64,000 nt of DNA from Sphingobium soli. Its GTDB lineage: Bacteria > Pseudomonadota > Alphaproteobacteria > Sphingomonadales > Sphingomonadaceae. The stretch is from NCBI RefSeq assembly GCF_020782245.1, contig NZ_JAJGNP010000005.1:62001-126000 (forward strand), read 5' to 3'. Positions 25,116 to 34,214 of the stretch are shown one piece after another. Position numbers and translations under genes: made by a program. Under the pieces are notes generated by a model, which was not told where the DNA came from, searched no databases, and saw only the letters and a list, made by a program, of their open reading frames with translations. Every line of letters begins with the position of its first letter. The first letter of the stretch is position 1.

Positions 25116-27035
25116 TCACGGGTTAACGAAGTGAATAGTGCCCACGCTGCCGCCACAGCCCATGGCGCCATCGGGGCGATAGGTCTGTTCATACTTCGCT
25201 CGCGACATCAGCGCCACGCCATTGGGGCTGAACACGATCGGCGGATAAGCGGCAATCACCCGCGCATTCAGCACTTTGCCGTCGGCCGACACATCATGCT
25301 GAACCCGCGTCCAGCCCTCGATGCCCAGACGCACCATGTCGGTGGGATAGTCGTTGCTGGATACATTGACCCCACGAAGCATGGGCTGCGCATCGACGAT
25401 AGAACATTGCTGTTCGGTCAGCCCGGTCGCCTGGTAATCCGCCCGCGCCCCGGCAAAATCTTTTGCCGCTGCCCGTACCGAAGCCCGCCGCATCAACGCC
25501 GCAACCCGCAGGGGATCATCCTGCGCCAACCGTGAATCGGCGATGATGCCATCCAGTATCGCCGGGTCCCGTCGCCGGCGCCGCGATTGCGGCCGGTCGT
25601 AGTTCAGCAATTGGGCACGCGCATAAGCGGCCGGATCAGCGGCATAGGCACTGGCGTCCAGTTCATCAGAGCCGGTCCTGCGCGACAGCCAATCCGCCCA
25701 CAACCGGACCGGTGCCGGTGCGCCCGCCGCGTCCAGCAAGGATCGCAGTTGCGCCTTGTACGCCTCCGCCGTGGCGCCGGTGACCAGCGGATTTTCCAGC
25801 AGGTCCGACAGCAGCATGGCCTGCGCCAACGGATTGGTCGCGCCTGCGCGTCGCCGTTCAAGTTCGGCCACCAGCATCGCGCGCCGCTGCGCTTCCGATC
25901 CGGCGTCGGCCAGATAGGGCTGGACACCCCGGCTCTCGACCCAGTCGCGAAACGCCGCGCGCGCGCCGTCGGCCAGCGACGGTCCGCCTTCGCTGGTCGA
26001 ACAACGCAGTTCCAGGCGCGTCACCAATCGGAACAGCCACGGAATTTGCGCGACCTCTTCTGGACGCCAGGTCCAGTTCTGCACCGCGCGCGCAAACGTC
26101 AGCGGCATGGCGCCAGGACGCGAGCCATATATCGGCCGGGCGTAGCTGACGGTCCCGTCATCGGCGATGCCGAACTCGACCACCGCCATATCGTCGGGCT
26201 TGATGCCGTCCTCGCCGCAGATGGGCAAAGCCATGTCCGCGCCAAGACCGAAGTCCTGTTTCTCCATTCGACCCGCGCCGGTGTAGAGCAGATATTGCTG
26301 CGCCTTGTCCCGGTGCCCGGCCAGCAGCGCGGCGATCGAGGCGTTGGATCGCGCGACCAGATCGTCATAATTGACCTTGCGCGACAAGCCGCCTTCGGCC
26401 GCGACCGTCCTGGCGAACGCCTGCTCCGCCTCGGCAAAACGCCCCAGATTAAGGAGCGGCTGCCCGCGCATGGACGCGGCATAGCCGGCGACCGATTTGT
26501 CGCCCTTGGCGCTTTGCTCGATCAGCGCCGCTGCGGCATCGGCATCGGCCAGCGCGCGGTTCGCATCGATGAACGTTCCGGCCTGGGCCTTGCCCAGCAG
26601 GCTGGCGATGCGTTCGGACGGGTCGATCGCGACCGCCAGCGAGCGATCATAATAATCGAATGCCGCTTCGTAGTCGAGGTCGTGCAATTCCAGCCGCCCC
26701 AACGTACGAAGGGCTTGTCCACGATCGATATCCAGGCTGCGGTCATCCATCGGCAGAGCCGCCAGCGCCTGTTCCAGCAGCGGCCGTGCCTCCTTCCAGC
26801 GGCGCAGCTCGCTCAGCGCCATGCCCCGGCGCAGTCGCACGATGGCCAGGCTGCGCGGATTCTTGACCCGCTGCTCCAGGGTCGCCAGCATCGCGGCGGC
26901 GGCGGCATGATCGCCCTTGCCCGTGGCAGCGGCGGCGGCATCGAAAATTTGCTGCACGCTTTGCGTCGGCTGCTCCTGCGCCTGCGCCGTCCCGGCCGCC
27001 AGCACGCACGCCAGCGCCCAACCCCATAGCTTCAT
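25116..27035 (-). CDS. exported protein with TPR-like repeats and two TonB-C-like domains
   Basis: The 639-residue product has a signal peptide (MKLWGWALACVLAAGTAQA), a TPR-like helical region to about residue 240, a TonB-C-like segment (VVEFGIADDGTVSYARPI...WTWRPEE) near residue 290-350, another helical region and a second TonB-C-like domain at the C terminus (VQHDVSADGKVLNARVIAAYPP). It has no membrane anchor, so it is not a TonB energiser. I start at the ATG of the signal peptide rather than the earlier one. Function unknown. Confidence 0.75.
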   Translation of the reverse strand: MKLWGWALACVLAAGTAQAQEQPTQSVQQIFDAAAAATGKGDHAAAAAMLATLEQRVKNPRSLAIVRLRRGMALSELRRWKEARPLLEQALAALPMDDRSLDIDRGQALRTLGRLELHDLDYEAAFDYYDRSLAVAIDPSERIASLLGKAQAGTFIDANRALADADAAAALIEQSAKGDKSVAGYAASMRGQPLLNLGRFAEAEQAFARTVAAEGGLSRKVNYDDLVARSNASIAALLAGHRDKAQQYLLYTGAGRMEKQDFGLGADMALPICGEDGIKPDDMAVVEFGIADDGTVSYARPIYGSRPGAMPLTFARAVQNWTWRPEEVAQIPWLFRLVTRLELRCSTSEGGPSLADGARAAFRDWVESRGVQPYLADAGSEAQRRAMLVAELERRRAGATNPLAQAMLLSDLLENPLVTGATAEAYKAQLRSLLDAAGAPAPVRLWADWLSRRTGSDELDASAYAADPAAYARAQLLNYDRPQSRRRRRDPAILDGIIADSRLAQDDPLRVAALMRRASVRAAAKDFAGARADYQATGLTEQQCSIVDAQPMLRGVNVSSNDYPTDMVRLGIEGWTRVQHDVSADGKVLNARVIAAYPPIVFSPNGVALMSRAKYEQTYRPDGAMGCGGSVGTIHFVNP

Positions 27036-27091
27036 CGCCACCCCCGTTTGGTCCATGGCCCATGCAGCATGAAAAGACAGGAAAATCAAAT

Positions 27092-27478
27092 GCCAGAGGG
27101 CCTGTAAGCCGGGTTCTGTCCACCTTCTTGCGAAGGATGGGCGACCATTCCTCTAGGGAACGGATTGCTCCGTTCCTCCAGCAACCAACCCGGGCGGTCT
27201 CGGCCGAAATCTGCCTAGCAGCATGACGCTGCGCGCCGCCCCTATTCGGTCTTGCTTCCGGTGGGGTTTACCGTGCCGTCTTGCGTTGCCGCAGACGCGG
27301 TGCGCTCTTACCGCACCCTTTCAATTTCGCTGGGCCTAGGCCTTAGCGACCTGCTTTCTGTTGCACTGTCCCTTGGATCGCTCCAGCCGGCCGTTAGCCG
27401 GCACCGTCATTTCGTGAAGCCCGGACTTTCCTCGCCGTGGAAGTTACCCGCCACGCCGCGGCCGCCCGGCCCTCTGGC
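27092..27478 (-). ncRNA. rnpB: RNase P RNA (bacterial class A)
   Basis: The outer helix is GCCAGAGGG with CCCTCTGGC (27092-27100 and 27470-27478). Read on the minus strand, the 5' part contains the conserved GAGGAAAGTCCGGGCTTC, and the 3' part has GGCAGATTTCGGCCG and AACCCGGCTTACAGG. This is the catalytic RNA that trims the 5' leader of tRNA precursors. Its length (387 bases) is normal. It lies between the TPR/TonB-C gene and an amidase gene. Confidence 0.96.
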
Positions 27479-27518
27479 GTCCAGCGCCCTAGCGCGCTTT
27501 TCCTGCTCCGTCACCTGG

Positions 27519-28217
27519 CTATTCGTCACCGCGCGGCTTTGGCAGCAACAGCGCCAGCAAAATCGCCCGGCATTCGCCATCGATCACCCCGTCGATCAGC
27601 TCGGGGCGGAACCGGCGTTGAAAGGCGATGACCGCGGCTTGCGGCTCGGCGATGTCATAGCCGAACCGCTCCAGCGCCAGCAGAAAGGCGCTGTCGGTCC
27701 AGAGTGGGTCCATCAAATTGCGGGTCGGACGCGGCAGGGCCAGGCGCAGCCGCGCCAACTGCCCCCAGGGGAAGAGTTCGCCGGGGTCCTGCTTGCGCGC
27801 CGGGGCGACATCGCTATGCCCGACAATGTTGCCGCGGGTGATGCCATGGCGCTGAACGATGTCGTGGATCAACGGAATAAGCGCGCCGATCTGCGCCTGC
27901 GGAAAGGGCCGATAGCCCCATTCATGGCCCGGATTGACGATCTCTATGCCGATGCTGGCGGAATTGACGTCGTTGATGCCGCGCCAATGCGACCGGCCAG
28001 CATGCCAGGCGCGCTTTGCCTCATCGACCATGCGGATGATCTGCCCGTCTTCGCACACGACATAATGCGCCGATACTTTCGATTCAGGGCTGGCGAGCCA
28101 GGCGACCGCGCTCTGCGCGTCCCGCATACCGGTATAATGCAGCACCAGCATCGACACCGGCGACGTGCGCTCGTCGAAATTGGGCGACGGCGTCTCGATC
28201 ATCGGCACATCGGTCAT
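27519..28217 (-). CDS. N-acetylmuramoyl-L-alanine amidase, AmpD/AmiD (Amidase_2) type
   Basis: The 232-residue protein has the zinc ligands of the Amidase_2 domain: His in VLHYTG, His in VGHSDVAP, with the catalytic Asp/Lys region ARKQDPGELFPW. The last 50 residues form a peptidoglycan-binding-like helical part (AVIAFQRRFRPELIDGVID). No signal peptide is evident, so it may act as a cytoplasmic AmpD recycling enzyme; AmiD is the alternative. It ends close to the 5' end of rnpB, both on the minus strand. Confidence 0.9.
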   Translation of the reverse strand: MTDVPMIETPSPNFDERTSPVSMLVLHYTGMRDAQSAVAWLASPESKVSAHYVVCEDGQIIRMVDEAKRAWHAGRSHWRGINDVNSASIGIEIVNPGHEWGYRPFPQAQIGALIPLIHDIVQRHGITRGNIVGHSDVAPARKQDPGELFPWGQLARLRLALPRPTRNLMDPLWTDSAFLLALERFGYDIAEPQAAVIAFQRRFRPELIDGVIDGECRAILLALLLPKPRGDE

Positions 28218-28347
28218 CGGGAAAGGCCAGTCACGTCCACAATTTGCTCATCGCGCCCTTCCGGCCGGTCGAACGGAAATTCGCCCGCGCCGACCATGAC
28301 GCAGTCCTGCGATGCAATCAAGTGTGGCCGGCAGTGCGCCCGGGGAA

Positions 28348-29220
28348 TCAGCCCGCGCGCCGCATCCTGGCGACATGCTGCGCGGTCACGGCCGTCTGGC
28401 GCGCATAGCCGCCGCGAAAATCGCCATGGGCGATGAAATCGTCCCCCTGCCCGATGACCGTTTCGCCGGCGCCCAGCAGCAGCACGGATCCGGAATGGCT
28501 GTGGCGGCCCAGCAGCGTCAGAACCGTCTTGCGCCGTTCAGGCGTGAAATAGAGGAGGACATTGCGGCACAGCAGCAGGTCATATTCCCCGGTCGGTTCG
28601 CGCGGGTCGAACAGATTATCCTGACGGAAACTGATCATCCGCCGCAATTCCGGGCTGGCCCGCCAGTCATCGCCATGCGGTTCGAACCATTTGACCAGAT
28701 CGCCGATCGCCAGCCCGCGCTGCACATCCATCTGCGAATAGATGCCCGACGTGGCCTGCTCGATCGCGCGGCCGGAAATATCGGTCGCCAGTATCTCGAT
28801 CTGCCATCCATTCCAGCGCGACCAGCCATTGCGCAACTGGATCGCCAGCGAATAGGCTTCCTGACCCGTCGAACAGCCGGCGCTCCAGATCCGCAGCACG
28901 CGGTTGGCGCGCGTTTCATGCAGATGCGGCAATATCTGGGTTTGCAGCATATCGAACAGTTGAAGGTCGCGGAAGAAGCTGCTTTCATTATTGAGCAGCG
29001 CCTCCACCACGGCCTTTTCCAGCATGACATCGGCCTTGCGCAACAGCCGCGCCGTCAATGCGTCAATATCCGCCAGCCCATGATCGCGGAGCACCGGACG
29101 CAGTGCCGTTTCCATCCGCCAGGCGCGCCCTTCCGACAGCGTCTGCCCCGTTCGGGACTCCAGCAAGGCGGTCAGGATGCGCGACGCGCCCTGTTGCGTA
29201 TCGGCCCCACCCATCGTCAT
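28348..29220 (-). CDS. cheR: chemotaxis protein methyltransferase CheR
   Basis: The 290-residue enzyme has an N-terminal CheR_N helical domain and a SAM-binding domain with RIWSAGCSTGQEAYSLAIQL (motif I) and YDLLLCRNVLLYF (motif IV). It methylates glutamates in chemoreceptors. The ATG overlaps the cheB stop (TGATG), so the pair is translationally coupled. It is the last gene of the cheA-cheW-cheY-cheB-cheR operon. Confidence 0.95.
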   Translation of the reverse strand: MTMGGADTQQGASRILTALLESRTGQTLSEGRAWRMETALRPVLRDHGLADIDALTARLLRKADVMLEKAVVEALLNNESSFFRDLQLFDMLQTQILPHLHETRANRVLRIWSAGCSTGQEAYSLAIQLRNGWSRWNGWQIEILATDISGRAIEQATSGIYSQMDVQRGLAIGDLVKWFEPHGDDWRASPELRRMISFRQDNLFDPREPTGEYDLLLCRNVLLYFTPERRKTVLTLLGRHSHSGSVLLLGAGETVIGQGDDFIAHGDFRGGYARQTAVTAQHVARMRRAG

Positions 29221-30305
29221 CAAGCCACTACCTTTCCGCGACGTGCTACGAACGCCATCATTTCTCCGGGCGCCATCATCGCGCAGGTCAGGCCTTCGCC
29301 AGCGACGGATCCCGGCATGCCCCACACGACGCTGCTCGCCTCATCCTGCGCCACGACCCATCCGCCGGCGGCAACGATATCGCGCGCGCCCACCGTTCCG
29401 TCGCGCCCCATGCCGGTAAGCACTATCCCCGCCGCGCCCGCGCCAAAGGCCTGAGCCATGCTGGCGAACATCGGATCGACGCCCGGCAGATTGCCCGCAG
29501 GCGTGCGTTCAGGATTCAACTGGATGGTGACGCGCCCGTGCAACCCTTTCCGCAATTGCAGATTGGCGTCGCCCGGCGCGACGTAAATAGTGTCCGGCGC
29601 GAGTAGATCGCCGGTTTCGGCAACCTTGACGCGCAGGCTGGTCATCCGCGCCAGTTGCTGCGCGAAATAGACAGTGAAGCTCAAGGGCAAATGCTGCGTC
29701 AGCAGGATTGGCACGCCCAGCGGTGCGTCCAGCCCGTCCAGCAACTGGCTCAGTGCATGGATGCCGCCAGTCGACGCCCCGATTCCCAGACAGGCGAGTG
29801 GCTGGGTCGCATTCTGGCTGGCCGGGTACGCAGGGGGCTTTGATGCAGGCGGCGGCATATCCTGCGCGTCATCATCGAAAAGGCGGTTCAGCCGTTCGAC
29901 CAGCGCATGGGGGAATTGCTCGCCAAAGCTCCCGCTTCCGGGCTTCGACAAAATATCGCTCGCGCCCAGCGCCAGCGCCTCAACCGCCGCCGCGCTGCCT
30001 TCCTCGCACTTGCCCGACAGGATTGCGACCTTGACGCCAGCGCCTGCCTGCAAAATCGCGGGCAGCGCCGCCAGGCCGCTCTGGCCAGGCAATTCGATGT
30101 CCAGCAGGATCAGGTCGACGCTATTTTCCGACAGGAAAGCAAGCGCCTGCTCGGCGCTGCTGCTCTTGTTGACCACGACGAACCGGTCATTGCCGTTCAG
30201 GATGCGCTCTATCACCGTGCGCACGACGACCGAATCATCGACGACCAGCGTGCGGATCGGCTTCGACACATGGCTGGGACTGGTCATGATCGGCGCACTG
30301 GGCAT
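29220..30305 (-). CDS. cheB: chemotaxis response regulator protein-glutamate methylesterase CheB
   Basis: The 361-residue product has a receiver domain (VVDDS, phospho-acceptor Asp69 in LLDIELPG) and a methylesterase domain with the catalytic triad: Ser in GIGASTGG, His in TQHLP and Asp in GMGRDG. It removes methyl groups from chemoreceptors and is activated by CheA. It precedes cheR with one-base overlap. A shorter start (residue 7 Met) is also possible. Confidence 0.95.
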   Translation of the reverse strand: MPSAPIMTSPSHVSKPIRTLVVDDSVVVRTVIERILNGNDRFVVVNKSSSAEQALAFLSENSVDLILLDIELPGQSGLAALPAILQAGAGVKVAILSGKCEEGSAAAVEALALGASDILSKPGSGSFGEQFPHALVERLNRLFDDDAQDMPPPASKPPAYPASQNATQPLACLGIGASTGGIHALSQLLDGLDAPLGVPILLTQHLPLSFTVYFAQQLARMTSLRVKVAETGDLLAPDTIYVAPGDANLQLRKGLHGRVTIQLNPERTPAGNLPGVDPMFASMAQAFGAGAAGIVLTGMGRDGTVGARDIVAAGGWVVAQDEASSVVWGMPGSVAGEGLTCAMMAPGEMMAFVARRGKVVA

Positions 30306-30374
30306 CGCGAAACTTCCTGAACGAATGACGAAAGTGAAACCGGGCTCCTTCGAAACGGCATCAGGACCGCGTTG

Positions 30375-30740
30375 CTAGATGATCCCCACGATCGACAATT
30401 TGCTTTCCAACGTTTCCCGATCGAACGGCTTCATCACATATTCGTCGGCCCCGGCATCCACCGCTGCCTTGATGTGGCTGATGCCGTTTTCCGTGGTGCA
30501 AAAAATGATCTTGGGCCGAGCGGTCATCTTGGCGCTGGACAGGGCCTGGAGGAATTCCATACCGCTCATGATCGGCATGTTCCAGTCGAGCAACACGACG
30601 TCTGGCGCAGCGGCTTCGCACTGGGTCAGCGCATCCTGGCCGTCCACCGCTTCGCTGACAGACAGATCGAGCGATTCCAATATATGACGGGCCACCTTGC
30701 GGATAACCTTCGAATCGTCGACGACGAGGCAGTTTTTCAT
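30375..30740 (-). CDS. cheY: CheY-like single-domain response regulator
   Basis: The 121-residue receiver has the acidic pair Asp8-Asp9, phospho-acceptor Asp52 (LLDWNMP), Thr82-Thr83 and Lys104 (MKPFD), so it should be phosphorylated by CheA. No output domain is attached. In flagellated bacteria it would bind FliM; no flagellar genes are in the window. I start at MKNCLVVDDS. It is 69 bases before cheB and 99 bases after cheW. Confidence 0.93.
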   Translation of the reverse strand: MKNCLVVDDSKVIRKVARHILESLDLSVSEAVDGQDALTQCEAAAPDVVLLDWNMPIMSGMEFLQALSSAKMTARPKIIFCTTENGISHIKAAVDAGADEYVMKPFDRETLESKLSIVGII

Positions 30741-30762
30741 GGAGCGTCCCTTTGATACGTGC

Positions 30763-30815
30763 ATCCCGTTGACCGGGATTTAGTCAGCAAAAGCGAGTAT
30801 TTGGTAAATATTCGC
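30763..30815. other. two hairpins in the cheW-cheY gap
   Basis: The 99-base gap holds two inverted repeats: ATCCCG-ttgac-CGGGAT (30763-30779) and the AT-rich GCGAGTATTT-ggt-AAATATTCGC (30793-30815, 9 of 10 pairs). The rest of the operon has gaps below 70 bases or overlaps. They could form transcript structures or a protein-binding site that sets the CheA/CheW to CheY ratio; this role is inferred. Confidence 0.5.
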
Positions 30816-30839
30816 AAAAAGCTTGTTGCCTGCGCGACG

Positions 30840-31277
30840 TCAGGCCGCCTGCGCGGCCGATGCCCCATCGATGAATGCGGGTAATGATACCAGCAGCCAC
30901 GGGTGGCCGTCATACTCCACGACCGCGCTGGCATAGGGCGACCAGGATCGGTCAAGCTGCCCCCGCAACGGCGCCGCCCCTTCGGGCACGCGGCATATGT
31001 CCAATACGCTGTCCAGCATCAGCCCATAGCTGTGGCCGCTGATATCGGCGATGATCGCCAGCCCGCGCCGGTCGGACGGCGTCGGCAGCCCGTGCACGAT
31101 CGCAGCGACGTCGACGATGGTGAGCACCCGGCTGCGCAATGCCGACAAGCCCGCGACATGCGCGCCCATGCCGGGCACCGGGGAAATATCGGTCAATTTC
31201 ACCACAGCCTCGACTTCGCTGGCTTCCACCGCGACGCGCGTGCCGGCCAGGATCGCGAACAGATAGAGATTGTCCAT
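30840..31277 (-). CDS. cheW: chemotaxis coupling protein CheW
   Basis: The 145-residue product is a single CheW domain: LFAILAGTRVAVEASEVEAVV, then ALRSRVLTIVDVAAIVHGLP and the C-terminal beta segments ending LLVSLPAF. It links receptors to CheA. It lies 5 bases after cheA in the same operon. No unusual residues are apparent. Confidence 0.9.
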   Translation of the reverse strand: MDNLYLFAILAGTRVAVEASEVEAVVKLTDISPVPGMGAHVAGLSALRSRVLTIVDVAAIVHGLPTPSDRRGLAIIADISGHSYGLMLDSVLDICRVPEGAAPLRGQLDRSWSPYASAVVEYDGHPWLLVSLPAFIDGASAAQAA

Positions 31278-31282
31278 GCCCC

Positions 31283-33667
31283 TTACCCCTGCCTTCCGCC
31301 GATAGCCGCCATCAGCGCATCCTGGTCGTAGCGATAGATGCTGCCGTCCTGCGGCCCCGCCGCGCGCGGCGAGGCGCGCAGCTGCACGACGCGGCAGCCC
31401 AGCATCTCACCGGCCTGCGCCGTATCCGGGCCATTGCACAATATGATGTCGCGCGGGTCGACCGGCGCTTCGGCCGGCAGGCCCAGGGTCACGTCATGGC
31501 CAGCCTGCCGCAGCAGGGGCGCCAATATCTCCCGTGTCCACCCGTCCTCGCTTTCCACCAGGATGCAGCGTCCCTGACGCGCCGGATCAGGCCGCTCCTG
31601 CGGCAGGGACGCGAACAACGCAAAGGGGCTCAGCACCTCCAGATGCTCGCCATCGATGACGGATACGCCGCTCAGCAAGCCGTGCAGGGCAACCATGTCG
31701 GGCACCAGTGGCATCTGCACGATGTCCAGCACCGCAGCCACCGGATAGCAGGTTTCCTGCTCGCCGTCGCGCAGCCGCAGCGCGCAGACCTTGTCCCCGG
31801 CAAATGTGCTATAGCCATTCACGACCGTGATCAGTCGCCCGTCGAGCCGGACGAAAGCCTGGCCGCCGGATCGTCCGAACAGGCTTGTGTCGATATCCTC
31901 GACTCGCTCGATCAGCGACAATTTGAGCAGGCGGCGCTCCCCTGACAATTCCTCGAAGCGCAACGCGGCCACCATCTCGACGCCGGCGGCTTCGCTTTCC
32001 TCTTCCTGCCTACGCGCAGCATCATCCTCGACGACGTCAGGCAGGCGCGCCACGCTGGCCAGACCGGCCGCATCCAGCAGCAGCATCGGCCGGCCATTGT
32101 CCGGCAGGGTCATGCCGGCATAGACGCCGCTCGCCATCACCAGGGGAGACGCGGGGCGAATCACCAGTTCCTCGTGATTGTCCACGGCGGCGACGCCCAG
32201 GGCAAACGGCATGCCAGTGCTCGACCGCACCACCATGATCGCCCGCGGCACGCGCTGCGGCTCCTTTTCCATCCCCAACACCGCTTCGAGATCCACCATC
32301 GAATGGCGCACGGCGCGGATCGTCGCGATCTTGGCGCCGCCGACTTCGCTGATCTGAAGCATGTCGTTATTGTCATGCAGGATTTCGACCACGGCCGCGC
32401 GGGGGATCGCGAAATGCTGGCCCCCTGCGCGCACGATCAGACCTGGAATGATGGTGAGCGTCAGCGGCACGCGCAGCGTGATGCACAACCCCTGACCCGG
32501 ATGATTCTCCAGCGAAATGAGACCGCCGATCCGTTCGACATTGGCGCGGACAACGTCCATGCCGACGCCCCGCCCGGAAATCGCCGTCACCTGCTGGGCG
32601 GTCGACAGCCCGGCCATGAAGATGAGGTCGAGCTTTTCCTGCTCGGTCATCCGCGCGGCGGCATCGGCCGTCAGTCGACCTGCGGCAATGGCCTTATCCA
32701 CCAGCCTGCCCGTGTCGATCCCCGCGCCATCATCGCTGATCATGATGACGATCTGGTTGCCCGACTGGCGCGCTTCGACGCGCAGACGTCCAGCCTCCGG
32801 CTTGCCGGCCGCGCGGCGGCGTTCGGGCGTCTCAATGCCATGGTCGATGCTGTTGCGCACGATATGGGTGAGCGGGTCGACGACCATCTCCACCATCTCG
32901 CGATCCATTTCGACATCGCCGCCTTCGAGCGTCAGGTCGATGCGTTTGCCAAGGTCCCGTCCCAGGTCGCGAACCATGCGCGGGATCGCGGCGAACAGAC
33001 GATCGACGCGTTGCATTCGCGTCTTGGAGATGACGTCGCGCATGTCGGCGACGCAGGTCGACAGGCGTTCAAACACGGTATCCAGCTCGGCGTCGTTGCT
33101 CCGCTCCCGCAATTTGCGCGACATTTCGTTGCGCGCCAGCACCATGTCGGACACGCCGTTCATCAGTTGGTCGATCAGGCTCAAGGGCAGGCGAATGGTG
33201 CGCGGAGCCGCCTGCGACGCTTGGGCGCGCGCGACGGAAGCTGGCGCAGCCGCGCCTTGAGCGGCATCGGCGGCCGGGGCTTCGAGAGCGCCGGCATCGG
33301 GCCGCGCATGCAGCGCCGCGATCAGATAATCGTCATTTTCATTGGGCAAAGCGGCCCCCATGGCGACCGCCTCTGTCAATTCGCCGATCCTGTCCATCAG
33401 GCCAAGGACCGCGCTCACCGTCGCCGGATCGGGCTGCCGTTCGCCCGCGCGGATGTCGGCCAGCACATCTTCGGCCGCGTGGCTCAATCGCTCGAACCTG
33501 GGCAGGTTGAGGAAGCCGCAGCTGCCCTTGACCGTATGGAAAAAGCGGAAGATCGCGTCCAGCCGGTCGCGATCCGATGGATCAGCCTCCCAGGCGACGA
33601 CCTCACCCGCCAGAGCCTCCAGCGTCTCCTGCGTTTCTGAAATGAATTCCTGAAGTAGTTCGTCCAT
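31283..33667 (-). CDS. cheA: chemotaxis histidine kinase CheA with tandem CheW-like domains and a degenerate receiver
   Basis: The 794-residue product has an HPt domain with His44 (FFHTVKGSCGF), a dimerisation helix pair and HATPase motifs (HIVRNSIDHGIE, DDGAGID, GRGVGMDVV). A CheW-like P5 domain follows, then what looks like a second CheW-like domain (from about residue 560), and finally a receiver-like end (about residues 695-790). In that end the usual beta3 Asp is replaced (DIILCNGPD), so it probably cannot be phosphorylated. No CheY-binding P2 domain is obvious. I start at MDELLQEF, the normal HPt beginning. Confidence 0.93.
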   Translation of the reverse strand: MDELLQEFISETQETLEALAGEVVAWEADPSDRDRLDAIFRFFHTVKGSCGFLNLPRFERLSHAAEDVLADIRAGERQPDPATVSAVLGLMDRIGELTEAVAMGAALPNENDDYLIAALHARPDAGALEAPAADAAQGAAAPASVARAQASQAAPRTIRLPLSLIDQLMNGVSDMVLARNEMSRKLRERSNDAELDTVFERLSTCVADMRDVISKTRMQRVDRLFAAIPRMVRDLGRDLGKRIDLTLEGGDVEMDREMVEMVVDPLTHIVRNSIDHGIETPERRRAAGKPEAGRLRVEARQSGNQIVIMISDDGAGIDTGRLVDKAIAAGRLTADAAARMTEQEKLDLIFMAGLSTAQQVTAISGRGVGMDVVRANVERIGGLISLENHPGQGLCITLRVPLTLTIIPGLIVRAGGQHFAIPRAAVVEILHDNNDMLQISEVGGAKIATIRAVRHSMVDLEAVLGMEKEPQRVPRAIMVVRSSTGMPFALGVAAVDNHEELVIRPASPLVMASGVYAGMTLPDNGRPMLLLDAAGLASVARLPDVVEDDAARRQEEESEAAGVEMVAALRFEELSGERRLLKLSLIERVEDIDTSLFGRSGGQAFVRLDGRLITVVNGYSTFAGDKVCALRLRDGEQETCYPVAAVLDIVQMPLVPDMVALHGLLSGVSVIDGEHLEVLSPFALFASLPQERPDPARQGRCILVESEDGWTREILAPLLRQAGHDVTLGLPAEAPVDPRDIILCNGPDTAQAGEMLGCRVVQLRASPRAAGPQDGSIYRYDQDALMAAIGGRQG

Positions 33668-33745
33668 GCCCCTGGCCCTGATGGCTGCGCGCCAGGGCAC
33701 CATGGCGGGGCGTGGTTAAGGCTGCGTTAAAACCGCGACGACACG

Positions 33746-33776
33746 AAAAAGGGCGCCACGGCAAGCCGCAGCGCCC
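33746..33776 (-). terminator. Rho-independent terminator after the small lipoprotein gene
   Basis: On the minus strand a stem GGGCGC/GCGCCC, with an inner CGG/CCG pairing, is followed by five T. It lies 24 bases after the lipoprotein stop and separates that gene from cheA. Confidence 0.8.
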
Positions 33777-33800
33777 CTTCGAAACTCGATCGGGCAGCGA

Positions 33801-34070
33801 TTACTGCTGCTTTTCCACCGCGTCCTCGGCTTCGTCGCCGGCTTCACGCGTGGCGTCGGCCTTGTTCTCCAGACGATCGGCTGCATTTTCAGCCGCCATT
33901 TCAGCGTTGCCCGACAGGTTGTCGGCCATGGCTTCCATATTGTCAGCCTGGTTGTCGAGCGCATCCGCCTGATTTTCGTAAGCATTCTCGACCTGGTTTT
34001 CCTTGGCGGAATCGCACGCGGCGAGCGCGACAAGGCTGGCAAGGCCAAGGACAGTGACGAAGGTTTTCAC
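33801..34070 (-). CDS. small lipoprotein, Asn/Ala/Glu-rich helical
   Basis: The 89-residue product has a lipoprotein signal (lipobox LVALAAC, Cys19). The mature part is an uninterrupted helix-like sequence with repeated Asn, Ala, Asp and Glu (ENQADALDNQADNMEAMADN), giving a possible coiled coil. Such proteins are common in sphingomonads and may tether or strengthen the envelope, but no function is known. It has its own terminator and lies 144 bases from mscL. Confidence 0.75.
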   Translation of the reverse strand: MKTFVTVLGLASLVALAACDSAKENQVENAYENQADALDNQADNMEAMADNLSGNAEMAAENAADRLENKADATREAGDEAEDAVEKQQ

Positions 34071-34214
34071 GGCGTTATTCTCCTGTTGTGCCCCCGGGGG
34101 CTGACGTCTCTGGGCAAGGCGTCAGGCTGCCATGGCAACCCCTCACCCTGACGGCGATCAACCGGTCGCATGCCGGATGGTTCCCGCCGCCAACTCGTTT
34201 CGTCGCATAAACGA

